DNA from: Pseudomonadota bacterium
GTDB lineage: Bacteria > Desulfobacterota > Desulfovibrionia > Desulfovibrionales > Desulfomicrobiaceae
Direction: 5' to 3'
Length of the DNA: 64,000 nucleotides
Assembly: GCA_018902545.1 (NCBI GenBank)
Contig: JAHIQM010000016.1
Location: forward strand, 372,001-436,000
Every line of letters starts with the position of its first letter. Within the stretch, counting starts at the first letter, position 1. Under the pieces are notes generated by a model. That model was not told the DNA's origin, searched no databases, and worked only from the letters and a program-made list of their open reading frames with translations. The position numbers and the translations under genes are program-made. Below are positions 35,367 to 42,639 of this stretch, one piece after another.

Positions 35367-36383
35367 ATGAAGGAAATTCATAAAACCGCCCGCGACCTGA
35401 TGGCCGGATTTTGCCGTGTCTGTCCGGTCTGCAATGGCAAGGCCTGCGCCGGGGAAGTGCCCGGAATGGGGGGCCTTGGTACCGGCTCGGCCTTCATGGC
35501 CAATGTCAGCGCCCTGGCCAAGGTCAAGTTCAACATGCGCCTGATGCATGGCATCACTGAACCCGACACACGCACCAGCTTCCTCGGGCTGAATTTGTCC
35601 ATGCCGGTCATTGCGGCACCCATCGGCGGCGTTTCTTTCAACATGGGCGGCAAGCGCACCGAAGAGGAATATATCACGGCGGTCATCGACGGCTGCAAGC
35701 AGGCGGGCATCATCGGATGCACCGGAGACGGGGTGCCGCCCTTCATCCACGAATCCGGCCTCGCGGCCATCGCGGCGGCGGGCGGCCACGGCATTCCGTT
35801 CATCAAACCCTGGGAAGACGCCGAGCTTTACGAGAAGCTGGCCAAGGCCAAGGACAGCGGAGCCACGATCATCGGCATGGACATTGACGCGGCCGGCCTC
35901 ATCACGCTGCGCAAAATGGGCCGACCGGTTTCACCCAAATCGGTGGACACCCTGCGCGAGATCATTACCAGAGCCGGAGTGAAGTTCATCGTCAAGGGCG
36001 TCATGACTGCGGAAGACGCGGCATTGGCCGCGCAAGCGGGAGCCGACGCCATCGTTGTTTCCAACCATGGCGGGCGCGTGCTCGACTACACCCCCGGCAC
36101 AGCCGAGGTATTGCCGGAAATCGCCGGGCAGATGAAGGGAAAAGTCGCGATACTCGCAGACGGAGGAGTGCGCACGGGCGGAGACGTGCTGAAGATGCTC
36201 GCCTTGGGGGCGGACGCAGTCATGATCGGCCGGCCGTTCAGCATGGCAGCCATGGGCGGGTTGAGCGAAGGAGTCGGCACCTACATCGCGGCGCTACGCA
36301 CCGAACTCATGCAGGCCATGGTCATGACCGGGGCCGAATCCATAGCGAAGGTATCCCCCGCCCTGCTCTACGACAAAGCTTGA
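35367..36383 (+). CDS. FMN-dependent alpha-hydroxy-acid dehydrogenase/oxidase
   Basis: 338 residues, TIM-barrel of the LldD/glycolate-oxidase family. FMN and substrate residues: MPVIAAPIGG near residue 78, KGVMTAEDAALAAQAGADAIVVSNHGGRVLD (catalytic His in SNHGG), and ILADGGVRTGGDVLKMLALGADAVMIGRPF for the phosphate. Unlike LldD it starts with a Cys cluster, FCRVCPVCNGKAC, seen in the anaerobe branch. Probably oxidises lactate or a related 2-hydroxyacid, in line with the PdhR/LldR-like regulator upstream. GGGAG precedes the ATG. Confidence 0.88.
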   Translation: MKEIHKTARDLMAGFCRVCPVCNGKACAGEVPGMGGLGTGSAFMANVSALAKVKFNMRLMHGITEPDTRTSFLGLNLSMPVIAAPIGGVSFNMGGKRTEEEYITAVIDGCKQAGIIGCTGDGVPPFIHESGLAAIAAAGGHGIPFIKPWEDAELYEKLAKAKDSGATIIGMDIDAAGLITLRKMGRPVSPKSVDTLREIITRAGVKFIVKGVMTAEDAALAAQAGADAIVVSNHGGRVLDYTPGTAEVLPEIAGQMKGKVAILADGGVRTGGDVLKMLALGADAVMIGRPFSMAAMGGLSEGVGTYIAALRTELMQAMVMTGAESIAKVSPALLYDKA

Positions 36384-36387
36384 AAAA

Positions 36388-36407
36388 AGGGCCGGGAAGC
36401 CGGCCCT
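36388..36407 (-). terminator. Terminator at the end of the PilZ gene
   Basis: Stem AGGGCCGG/CCGGCCCT with a four-base loop and an A-run on its left, which is a U-run on the minus strand. Overlaps the last codon of the PilZ gene and lies five bases past the dehydrogenase stop. Confidence 0.85.
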
Positions 36408-36705
36408 AACCTCTGTATTTCAAACCTGTCTCGTAAACAGGCAGCCCACGCTCCGGGATTTCCTTGCTCCAGCATACGGCAACCGGATAGCGATCGAAAT
36501 CGCCCATGTCGGATTCGGGCGAATACCCTTCCAGGGACAGCTCCAGCTTGGCCCCCTGCTTGATGGGTGTGCGGGTCTTCAGACACATGCCGCCGTCGCT
36601 GTAATTGACCAGACGGGCATACAGGGTCTTGTTCTGGCCTTCGTAGACGTAACGGACAGGCACCAGGCAGTCCTTTCGAATGTGGATGCGTTTGTTTTCA
36701 CTCAT
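36406..36705 (-). CDS. PilZ domain protein (c-di-GMP receptor)
   Basis: 99 residues, a stand-alone PilZ domain. The c-di-GMP-binding pattern is RIHIRKDC (RxxxR) near residue 6 and NYSDGGMCL (N-x-S-x-x-G) near residue 34. It should bind cyclic di-GMP and act on a partner; no partner is adjacent. GAGGAGG sits at eight bases from the ATG. Confidence 0.9.
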   Translation of the reverse strand: MSENKRIHIRKDCLVPVRYVYEGQNKTLYARLVNYSDGGMCLKTRTPIKQGAKLELSLEGYSPESDMGDFDRYPVAVCWSKEIPERGLPVYETGLKYRG

Positions 36706-36902
36706 TGGATAATCCTCCTCGCTGCGTGTTCCGGCCCTACGGGCTCAAGGTCAACTCATAATCAAACAATCCTATTATTAAACCATTCCGGACAAAGAGG
36801 CAAATCCGCAATTTACCGAAATGCCGAAAAAAATCCTTGCCATTTACCCCCCCCCTCTATATTAACCGACTTCGCTTTCGGGGTTACCCGGCAAGCAGGT
36901 TC

Positions 36903-36979
36903 GGCGAGGTAGCTCAGACGGTTAGAGCATGCGGCTCATATCCGCAGTGTCGGGGGTTCAATTCCCTCCCTCGCTACCA
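36903..36979 (+). tRNA. tRNA-Met (CAT), elongator type
   Basis: 77 bases including an encoded CCA. Acceptor arm GGCGAGG/CCTCGCT (the first pair is G-U), D-arm AGCTCAGACGGTTAGAGC, anticodon arm TGCGG-CTCATAT-CCGCA with anticodon CAT, T-arm GGGGGTTCAATTCCCTC. The absence of the initiator's three G-C pairs in the anticodon stem and the A-T-like layout argue for an elongator; a tRNA-Ile2 (lysidine) reading cannot be excluded. The accessory island begins just after it. Confidence 0.95.
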
Positions 36980-36988
36980 TAAAAAAAT

Positions 36989-37024
36989 AAGGACTCCGGC
37001 TAGTTAGCTTGAGTCCTTTTTTAT
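36989..37024 (+). terminator. Terminator after tRNA-Met
   Basis: Arms AAGGACTC (36989-36996) and GAGTCCTT (37011-37018), followed by a T-rich run. Confidence 0.9.
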
Positions 37025-37109
37025 TTCTTCACGATTCGGTCAACCATTGGTCATCCCCGGTCTGGCTACGATCCGGAGCAAGCTTCCCGCTGCCTTTATC
37101 GCATTGCGA

Positions 37110-37335
37110 GTCACGTTTTAAGTTTTACGTTTTAAGTTTTAAGCATAACACCCTAAAACCCTAAAACTTAAAACCACGCGCAAGCGCGTCACGCATCACG
37201 CATCACGTTTTATCCTCCCCCCTAACACCCTAAAACCCTAAAACTTAAAACTAAGCGCCAGCGCCTCACGTTTTACGCTCCCCCTAAAACTCTAACACCC
37301 TAAAACTTAACACCACGTAGCGCTAGCGCTAGATT
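37110..37335 (+). repeat. Heptamer mosaic block 1
   Basis: Built from TTTTAAG/TTTTACG heptads, the loop GCATAACACCC, then CTAAAAC/TTAAAAC heptads, a GC palindrome and GCATCAC heptads. GTTTTAAGTTTTA and TAAAACTTAAAAC are exact reverse complements, so the block can fold back on itself. Confidence 0.85.
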
Positions 37336-37370
37336 GCCGCGATGAGTTCTTCTCCTGCCCGCCACGCCAA

Positions 37371-38603
37371 TCAAAGAAACCCAAACATCCACAGCGGAAT
37401 CCTGCGGCCCATGCCTATCTCGATGTTGTCGAGGGCCAGCCAGGCGTTTTCGACCCCTTTTATCTGCCCGCCATCCTTGCCTTTCCCGCCGATCTCAAAG
37501 GTCAGGCGGCCGTCAACCAGAAAATCACCCTTGGGCGCGACCCTGACCGCATGATCCACCTGTAGCATGTTCAGAAAGAACGTTTCGCGGATCGCGCCCT
37601 TGCCCGCTGCCGAACCACCGGAAAGGGCGTGATAGAGATTGGGGTTGTGCAGATAGATCTTCTCGGGCTTCTCCATGGCGCGCAAGCCCTTGTCGCGCTT
37701 GGACACGGTGAGCAGGATGCCGGCATCCTCCAGGAATCCGAGATAGGTTTTCAGGGTCCGCTCATCGCCTATCCCCAGAAGGCCCTTCAGCGCTTTCATA
37801 TCCGGGGTAAACGGTACCAGCCCGGCAACGACGGCCAGGAGTTTGCGTACCTTGCGGATGCTCGCCCCGCCAAGCCCGGGATGGATGGCGGGCAGGTCAA
37901 CCTCCAGAGTGGCCTGGACCTGCTGGGTCAGCGTGAGGTGGAACTGCGCCGTATCGGGATACTCCAGAAAATATGGATAATATCCGCACGCAAGGTACTT
38001 GGTGAACAGGGCCAGCACCTTGTGTCCGCCCCGCTCCAGTTCGCCGACAATCCGCTCCGCCGTCCGCTCATGGTCGCCTGTAAGGTCCTCGAGCGCCAGC
38101 CTCCCGTGTTCGAGCCCGTGGACCATGCCGAGATACTCCCGAAACGAAAGGCCCCGCATTCGCATGACCAGCGCCCTGCGGCTCAGATCATGGCTGCCGC
38201 GCGCGATCTCCAGAGCCGAACTGCCCGAGGCGATGATTTTCAGACCGGGAAAGGTGTCGGCCATGCTTTTGAGTTCCATGGACCAGGACGGGTATTTGTG
38301 GATTTCATCAAAGCAGATGATCTCCCCCCCATATTTCTGGAATTCATCGGCAATCTCATACAACGACGAGCGTGCCACCAGAAAATGGTCAGCCTGAACA
38401 TACAGGCCCTTGCGCGTGAAAACGTCGCCGCCACATCTTCCCAGCAGGTGCTGGATCATGACCGTGGTCTTCCCGACCCCTCGCGGACCAATGATAATGT
38501 GAAAACGACCGCCTAAAAGAGCGTCCTCAAAGATAGGGCGCCGGTACGGGCGATTGCGGACACGGATCAACGTCTGACTGAGACTGAAAAGATCGTCGAG
38601 CAT
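37371..38603 (-). CDS. AAA ATPase with DUF4143-like C-terminus, 1
   Basis: 410 residues. P-loop GPRGVGKTT near residue 38, Walker B ICFDEIHKY near 108, sensor I IIASGSSALEI near residue 133 and MRGLSFREYL, all typical of the AAA_14/DUF4143 group. The C-terminus ends with a restriction-enzyme-like element, PKGDFLVDGRLTFEIGGKGK. Such ATPases are common accessory genes in bacteria and archaea with no defined role. GGAG precedes the ATG by six bases. First gene of the island; transcribed towards the tRNA. Confidence 0.88.
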   Translation of the reverse strand: MLDDLFSLSQTLIRVRNRPYRRPIFEDALLGGRFHIIIGPRGVGKTTVMIQHLLGRCGGDVFTRKGLYVQADHFLVARSSLYEIADEFQKYGGEIICFDEIHKYPSWSMELKSMADTFPGLKIIASGSSALEIARGSHDLSRRALVMRMRGLSFREYLGMVHGLEHGRLALEDLTGDHERTAERIVGELERGGHKVLALFTKYLACGYYPYFLEYPDTAQFHLTLTQQVQATLEVDLPAIHPGLGGASIRKVRKLLAVVAGLVPFTPDMKALKGLLGIGDERTLKTYLGFLEDAGILLTVSKRDKGLRAMEKPEKIYLHNPNLYHALSGGSAAGKGAIRETFFLNMLQVDHAVRVAPKGDFLVDGRLTFEIGGKGKDGGQIKGVENAWLALDNIEIGMGRRIPLWMFGFL

Positions 38604-38956
38604 GACGGGCTCCAGAATGATAGGATTTGAATCCAGCCATATCGACTTTTTATTAGTATCGCAATACTATTTTGTCAGTGGATGGCGTCTCATCTCAGAG
38701 AACAAGCGAGGCGTCGGTCTTAGCGCGCACGTTGTGTGGAATGGCTGAAGGTTTCTGGTTTTTAGTTTTTAGTTTTTAGTTTCTGGTTTTAAGTTTTAAG
38801 TTTTAAGTTTTACGCATAACACCCTAAAACCCTAAAACTTAAAACCAAGCGCAGCGCCATCGCATCACGCATCGCAATCCCGCTGCCTCTCCAACAACAC
38901 CGTTGACAGCACGCTTCATCGCACTTAAAAAAGCACTATTAAAAAGGAGATGAATC
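38604..38956. other. Spacer with second mosaic block
   Basis: Between the ATPase and the first toxin-antitoxin pair. Contains a mosaic heptamer block (38755-38880); AT-rich patches near 38640-38670 and 38925-38945 could be promoters. No gene seen. Confidence 0.55.
38755..38880 (+). repeat. Heptamer mosaic block 2
   Basis: Runs of TTTTTAG and TTTTAAG, the GCATAACACCC loop, TAAAACC/TAAAACT heptads, then AAGCGCAGCGCC and GCATCAC. Same orientation as block 1. Confidence 0.85.
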
Positions 38957-39208
38957 ATGTCCGTCATCACTGCTAACGAAATCAAGAAGCGGGGAGTGGC
39001 CTGTATTGCCGAGAGCCTGGCCCATTCTCCGGAGGCGGCCATTTCGGTGCGGGGCAAAAACGCCTATGTTGTCATGAGCATGGAGCAGTATCAGCACTTG
39101 CGCGAATGCGAACTCGAAGCTGCCCTGCTTGAAACCAGGCGGGACAGGGAAAGCGGCAGGCTCGTTCACCACTCCGTGGCGGAGCACATCAAAAGCCTTC
39201 AACCATGA
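38957..39208 (+). CDS. Antitoxin, Phd/YefM type (module 1)
   Basis: 83 residues. SVITANEIKKRG at the start and AAISVRGKNAYVVMSMEQYQHL match the DNA-binding Phd/YefM fold; the C-terminal tail should wrap the toxin. AAGGAG lies before the ATG. It overlaps the toxin gene by ATGA, the classic antitoxin-first arrangement. Confidence 0.88.
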   Translation: MSVITANEIKKRGVACIAESLAHSPEAAISVRGKNAYVVMSMEQYQHLRECELEAALLETRRDRESGRLVHHSVAEHIKSLQP

Positions 39209-39486
39209 GCGGTTACAAAATCATCTTCACGGAGAGCTATGTCCGGCGGGCACGGAAGTTCTTCAAACGACACCCGGAAATTCTGGGGCTCTATGAGAAA
39301 TGCCTGATCCTCATGGAATCAAACCCATTCCACCCCTCCCTGCGCATCCATGCGCTGCAGGGCAAGCTCAAGGGGCTCCACTCCATCTCCATCACGTTCA
39401 GTTACAGGCTGACCATCGAATTTCTGATTGACGACAAGGAGATCATCCCGATCAACATCGGGACGCATGACGACGTCTATGAATAA
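39205..39486 (+). CDS. RelE/YoeB-superfamily toxin (module 1)
   Basis: 93 residues. A small basic protein with YVRRARKFFKRHPEI and the C-terminal YRLTIEFLIDDKEIIPINIGTHDDVY, the RelE/ParE fold with the terminal beta strand and His/Asp-Tyr end. mRNA interferase in the ribosome is the likely activity. Overlaps the antitoxin gene. Confidence 0.85.
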   Translation: MSGYKIIFTESYVRRARKFFKRHPEILGLYEKCLILMESNPFHPSLRIHALQGKLKGLHSISITFSYRLTIEFLIDDKEIIPINIGTHDDVYE

Positions 39487-39847
39487 ACGGCCCATGCCTG
39501 TCTGGCCCAGCCTGCCTCCATCATCGCCTTCATCCCACCCAACCTGCTTTTACCCTTCGCTACTCACCAATCACTACCAGCCCCTGCTATCCATTGAAAT
39601 TTTGACCTTTCGCCCCTCGTCGCTGCCTCCATCGCTGCCTTTATCGTTGCGGACGGTGAATAGTGATCGGTGAATAGTGATTGGCAAGGCACGCTGACTC
39701 TGTCGCTCTCCCATCGCTGCCTCCGTCACTGCCTCCGTCACTGCCTCCGTCGCTGCCTCTATCGCTGCCTCTATCGCTGCTCTCGACATATAGCCAAATA
39801 AAGACTAAATTAAGACTCTCATATCCAGGAAAAAAGGAGGATTTAGC
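39487..39847. other. Spacer with dodecamer array
   Basis: Holds GTGATTGG/GTGAATA heptads, GGCAAGGCACGCTG and a dodecamer array (39691-39782). AAGGAGG of the next antitoxin is at its right end. Confidence 0.6.
39691..39782 (+). repeat. Dodecamer array a
   Basis: Imperfect tandem units of the type TCGCTGCCTCYR (12 bp), about seven in a row; a short relative lies at 39620-39650. Confidence 0.85.
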
Positions 39848-40120
39848 GTGAAATATTCAACCCAGATCAAATCGATCAGTTACCTCAAGAATCACACGGC
39901 CGAAGTGGCCGCGACGCTTGCGGAAAGCTGCCAGCCCATGCTCATCACCCAGAATGGCGAGGCCAGGCTCGTGGTCATGGATGTACGCAGCTACGAAATG
40001 CGTGAGGAAACCCTGGCGCTTTTGAAGCTCCTGGCCTTGGGGCAGCGGGAAATCGACGACTCCAGATTCCGACCCGCCGAGGACGTTTTCCGGGATTTGG
40101 ACAACCTTGACCTGGGTTGA
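39848..40120 (+). CDS. Antitoxin, Phd/YefM type (module 2)
   Basis: 90 residues with KSISYLKNHTAEVAATLAES and PMLITQNGEARLVVMDVRSYE, a standard Phd/YefM domain, then a Leu-rich toxin-binding tail. GTG start with AAGGAGG at seven bases. The toxin start is five bases after its stop. Confidence 0.87.
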   Translation: MKYSTQIKSISYLKNHTAEVAATLAESCQPMLITQNGEARLVVMDVRSYEMREETLALLKLLALGQREIDDSRFRPAEDVFRDLDNLDLG

Positions 40121-40124
40121 CGCG

Positions 40125-40460
40125 ATGCAGGTCTTCATTCTCGATTCCGCCGAGCAGGATCTCAAGGAGCTGCACGCGTATATCCTTGGCCGTTTTTCCC
40201 CGGGGCGATGGCGCGCGACGTACGGACACATCAAAGAGGCAATCGTCATGCTGGCCAGCCATCCGTTGGCCGGATCCATGCTGGAGGAACTGATGGATTT
40301 CGGTGCCTCGCAGTATCGGCAAATCATCTGCGACAAAAACCGCATCATCTACGAAATGCGCGATCAAACGATCTATATCCACATCATTGTCGACACCCGC
40401 AAGGATCTGCAAAGCCACCTCTCAACACGACTGCTCCGACCGGGGTCGCTGTCACGATGA
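40125..40460 (+). CDS. ParE/RelE-superfamily toxin (module 2)
   Basis: About 111 residues. MQVFILDSAEQDLKELHAYILGRF, then ASHPLAGSMLEELMDFGASQYRQIICDKNRIIYEMRD and IYIHIIVDTRKDLQS, the ParE fold with the typical R-x-I-Y and H-I-x-x-x-R-x-D ends. I prefer ATG 40125 to the TTG at 40107, which lies inside the antitoxin. The last 15 residues or so look like read-through into the flank. Confidence 0.82.
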   Translation: MQVFILDSAEQDLKELHAYILGRFSPGRWRATYGHIKEAIVMLASHPLAGSMLEELMDFGASQYRQIICDKNRIIYEMRDQTIYIHIIVDTRKDLQSHLSTRLLRPGSLSR

Positions 40461-40782
40461 AACGCATCCGGCAGGTACATTCCATGTCACTGTTTACTCA
40501 TGGAACAGCCGTCCACTCACGTCTAACACTGCCGGTTACAGTCGCTACCTTCTTATCGCATCGCGCCTAACGCTACCCTGCCTCCGCCCCTGCCTCCGTC
40601 CCTGCCTCCATCGCTGCCTCCATCGCTGCCTCCATCGCTGCCTCAGTCGCTGCCTCAGTCGCTGCCTTTCCCGCATCACGCCTCCCGCTCCCCTGCTTGA
40701 TTGAAAAAAATGTTCACTATTTACATGTGTTCAAAATTTTTATACATGACGAAATAATGAACACGGACGAGAGAGCCCCTCT
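40461..40782. other. Spacer with dodecamer array
   Basis: Contains dodecamer array b (40571-40670) and an AT-rich promoter-like stretch (40695-40760) before the AbiEi gene. Confidence 0.55.
40571..40670 (+). repeat. Dodecamer array b
   Basis: About eight units of TGCCTCCRTCGC type, preceded by GCCTAACGCT and followed by CCCGCATCACGCC heptads. Confidence 0.85.
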
Positions 40783-41799
40783 ATGAACGAACAAGAACGC
40801 ACATTGCTGAACCAGGCAGTCACGGCTGCAGCAAAGTTGACTGGCCTGGACATCTCCGTTGATCGAGCTCCTGGCCAAGACGGAAAACGCATTGACTGCA
40901 TTATAACCATACGCGGTCAGGGCAGCGAAGTGAGCTTGCCGACAGAGATCGTACGCAACCTGACCAAAACTGCCATCGGGCCGGTGGCAGCCAAAATCAG
41001 GAATTTCGGCGGACCCGCCCTGCTGGTCACGCCCTACGTAAATCGCAACATGGCCGAAAGGCTCAAGACTCTCGGCGTCCCCTTCCTGGACTTGTCAGGG
41101 AATTTGTTCATCAACGTGCCACCCTACTTCATCTACGTCGTGGGACAAGCCCGTGCCGAGGAAACGAGCTTCGCCCAGGGCACCGCGTTCAACCCCATGG
41201 GCCTGCAAGTGATCTTCACGCTTCTGTGCATGACCGAACGCGTTTCCAGCGCCTACAGGGACATCGCAGAGGACTCGGGCGTCTCCCTTGGCACCGTGGC
41301 AAATACCCTGGCCGCACTGGAGCGAGGAGGCTACATTGTCGACATGGGCAACCGAGGCAGAGCCCTTGCCAACGTGGAAGAACTCTCGCGACGCTGGGTC
41401 ATGGAGTACGCCGAACGACTCCGCCCCAAGCTGTTTATGGGACGCTATTCCCCGACGGAGCCAACCTGGAGCGCCCCAGGAGGCACAAGTCACTTTCTGG
41501 GCGGCGAGACGGCTGCGGCCCTCCTCACGGACCACCTCAAGCCGGCCATGCAGACGTTCTACCTCAAGGGCGAGCTGAAGGATTTCGCTATCGCCAATCG
41601 CTTAAAAAAGGATCCTCAGGGGCCTGTTGAATGCCTTAAGGCATTCTGGCGTTTCGATTACCCGTGGGACCATGGCCGCATGGCTCCCCCACTCATCATC
41701 TACGCAGATCTTCTGGCGAGTGGCGACCCGAGAAACCTTGAAACGGCAGAGATCATTCATGAGCGCTTTCTCACCCCACTCTTCGCAAGAACACGCTGA
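40783..41799 (+). CDS. AbiEi-family type IV antitoxin (transcriptional regulator)
   Basis: 338 residues. The middle carries a winged helix (SSAYRDIAEDSGVSLGTVANTLAALERGGYIVD), the C-terminal part the AbiEi domain (SHFLGGETAAALLTDHLKPA, FDYPWD). In AbiE systems it represses the operon and neutralises the AbiEii nucleotidyltransferase. The end overlaps the broken nucleotidyltransferase gene. Confidence 0.85.
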   Translation: MNEQERTLLNQAVTAAAKLTGLDISVDRAPGQDGKRIDCIITIRGQGSEVSLPTEIVRNLTKTAIGPVAAKIRNFGGPALLVTPYVNRNMAERLKTLGVPFLDLSGNLFINVPPYFIYVVGQARAEETSFAQGTAFNPMGLQVIFTLLCMTERVSSAYRDIAEDSGVSLGTVANTLAALERGGYIVDMGNRGRALANVEELSRRWVMEYAERLRPKLFMGRYSPTEPTWSAPGGTSHFLGGETAAALLTDHLKPAMQTFYLKGELKDFAIANRLKKDPQGPVECLKAFWRFDYPWDHGRMAPPLIIYADLLASGDPRNLETAEIIHERFLTPLFARTR

Positions 41800-42169
41800 C
41801 ACTTTCCAGGCGCTTCAAAAAATCGCCGCAACGGCTGCAAAGCTCCAAATCCCATTCCTTCTGGTCGGAGCCATGGCCCGTGGCATGCTTCTTGAACATG
41901 TGCGCGACATGAGCAAGGAACGGCGTACGATGGATGTGGATATCGGTATCTTAGTTGGGTGTGCGGGAAGAACGATGACGGAACACTCAACGACCAGCTC
42001 GTTCGCGATATTTCAAGATATCTCCCTGGTCGCGAATATCCAAATGCCGAAAGGATGTTGAAATGCGTTCTTTCAGGAATCGATTTCAGCCGAAAAAAAT
42101 CTGTCCGATGAATCCATAGCGTTTTCTGAGCGAGATATCGCCAACGCATCACTCCGCGCCGAAGATTGA
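41759..42169 (+). pseudogene. Broken nucleotidyltransferase (AbiEii-like toxin)
   Basis: The first frame has IPFLLVGAMARGMLLEHVRD followed by RRTMDVDIGI, the start of a nucleotidyltransferase with its G(S/A)-x-D-x-D core. After about 41955 the frame is lost: the natural continuation (NDDGTLNDQLVRDISRYLPG...) is in another frame, with a second shift before a possible end at 42169. So the toxin half of this type IV pair is dead, while its antitoxin is intact. Confidence 0.75.
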
Positions 42170-42372
42170 TGATCTCGCGGATTGATTAAACTTGGCACGA
42201 TGGCACTCGACCCCTGGCAGGGCAAGATAAGTCAAAACGATGCCTGATAACCAGCTTCTTAATTTTTACGTTTTAAGCATAACACCCTAAAACTCTAAAA
42301 CTTAAAACCAAGCGCAGCGCCATCGCATCCCGCATCACGTATAACGTATAACGCTCCACCTCCCCCCTAACA
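42168..42372 (+). repeat. Duplicated segment, copy 1 (with antitoxin tail relic)
   Basis: Begins GATGATCTCGCGGATTGA, which is the last codons of the antitoxin of module 4 (see 44390) and then follows its downstream flank closely for about 190 bases. Small differences show an old event. Confidence 0.85.
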
Positions 42373-42435
42373 CCCTAAAACTCTAAAACTTAACACCACG
42401 CGCAGCGCCATCGCATCACGCCTCACGCCTCACGC
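42265..42435 (+). repeat. Heptamer mosaic block 3
   Basis: Two composite blocks with GCATAACACCC loop, TAAAACT heptads, AAGCGCAGCGCC and GCATCAC heptads, then CTCCACCTCCCCCC. Confidence 0.85.
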
Positions 42436-42445
42436 CTAACGCTCC

Positions 42446-42563
42446 CCTGCCTCTGTCGCTGCCTCTATCGCTGTCTCTGTCGCTGCCTCCGTCCCTGCCT
42501 TTATCGCTGCCTCCGTCGCTGCCTCCGTCGCTGCCTTTATCGCTGCCTCCGTCCTGTCCCCCC
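42446..42563 (+). repeat. Dodecamer array c
   Basis: Roughly nine units TCGCTGCCTCYR/TCGCTGCCTTTA. Confidence 0.85.
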
Positions 42564-42639
42564 TGCCTCTTGACACCCTCCCAAGTCTCGTCCAAAATGC
42601 AATCAAAATGCACATCAGCCAATAGTAGGAGTTCACAAC

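Larger units (their letters stand above)
36980..37370. other. Terminator plus first mosaic heptamer block
   Basis: The tRNA terminator is followed by three composite heptamer blocks (37110-37335), each with TAAAAC-type heptads then a small GC palindrome (GCGCAAGCGC, GCGCCAGCGC, AGCGCTAGCGCT). No gene seen. Confidence 0.6.
42179..42639. other. Spacer with heptamer mosaic and dodecamer array
   Basis: About 460 bases: duplicated flank, two heptamer mosaic blocks (42265-42435) and dodecamer array c (42446-42563). Ends in TAGGAG, the ribosome site of the next ATPase. No gene. Confidence 0.6.

Noticed and set aside
37140-37180. Telomere-like CCCTAAA repeats
   Set aside because: CCCTAAAACCCTAAAAC looks like plant telomere sequence but the word varies and is mixed with others inside a bacterial island; no linear end is implied.
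42416-42636. Small proteins with AATEAAIKAATEAA-type or GSDGGSD-type repeats
   Set aside because: They are read-through of dodecamer arrays in three frames and on both strands; no ribosome site, no conserved start.
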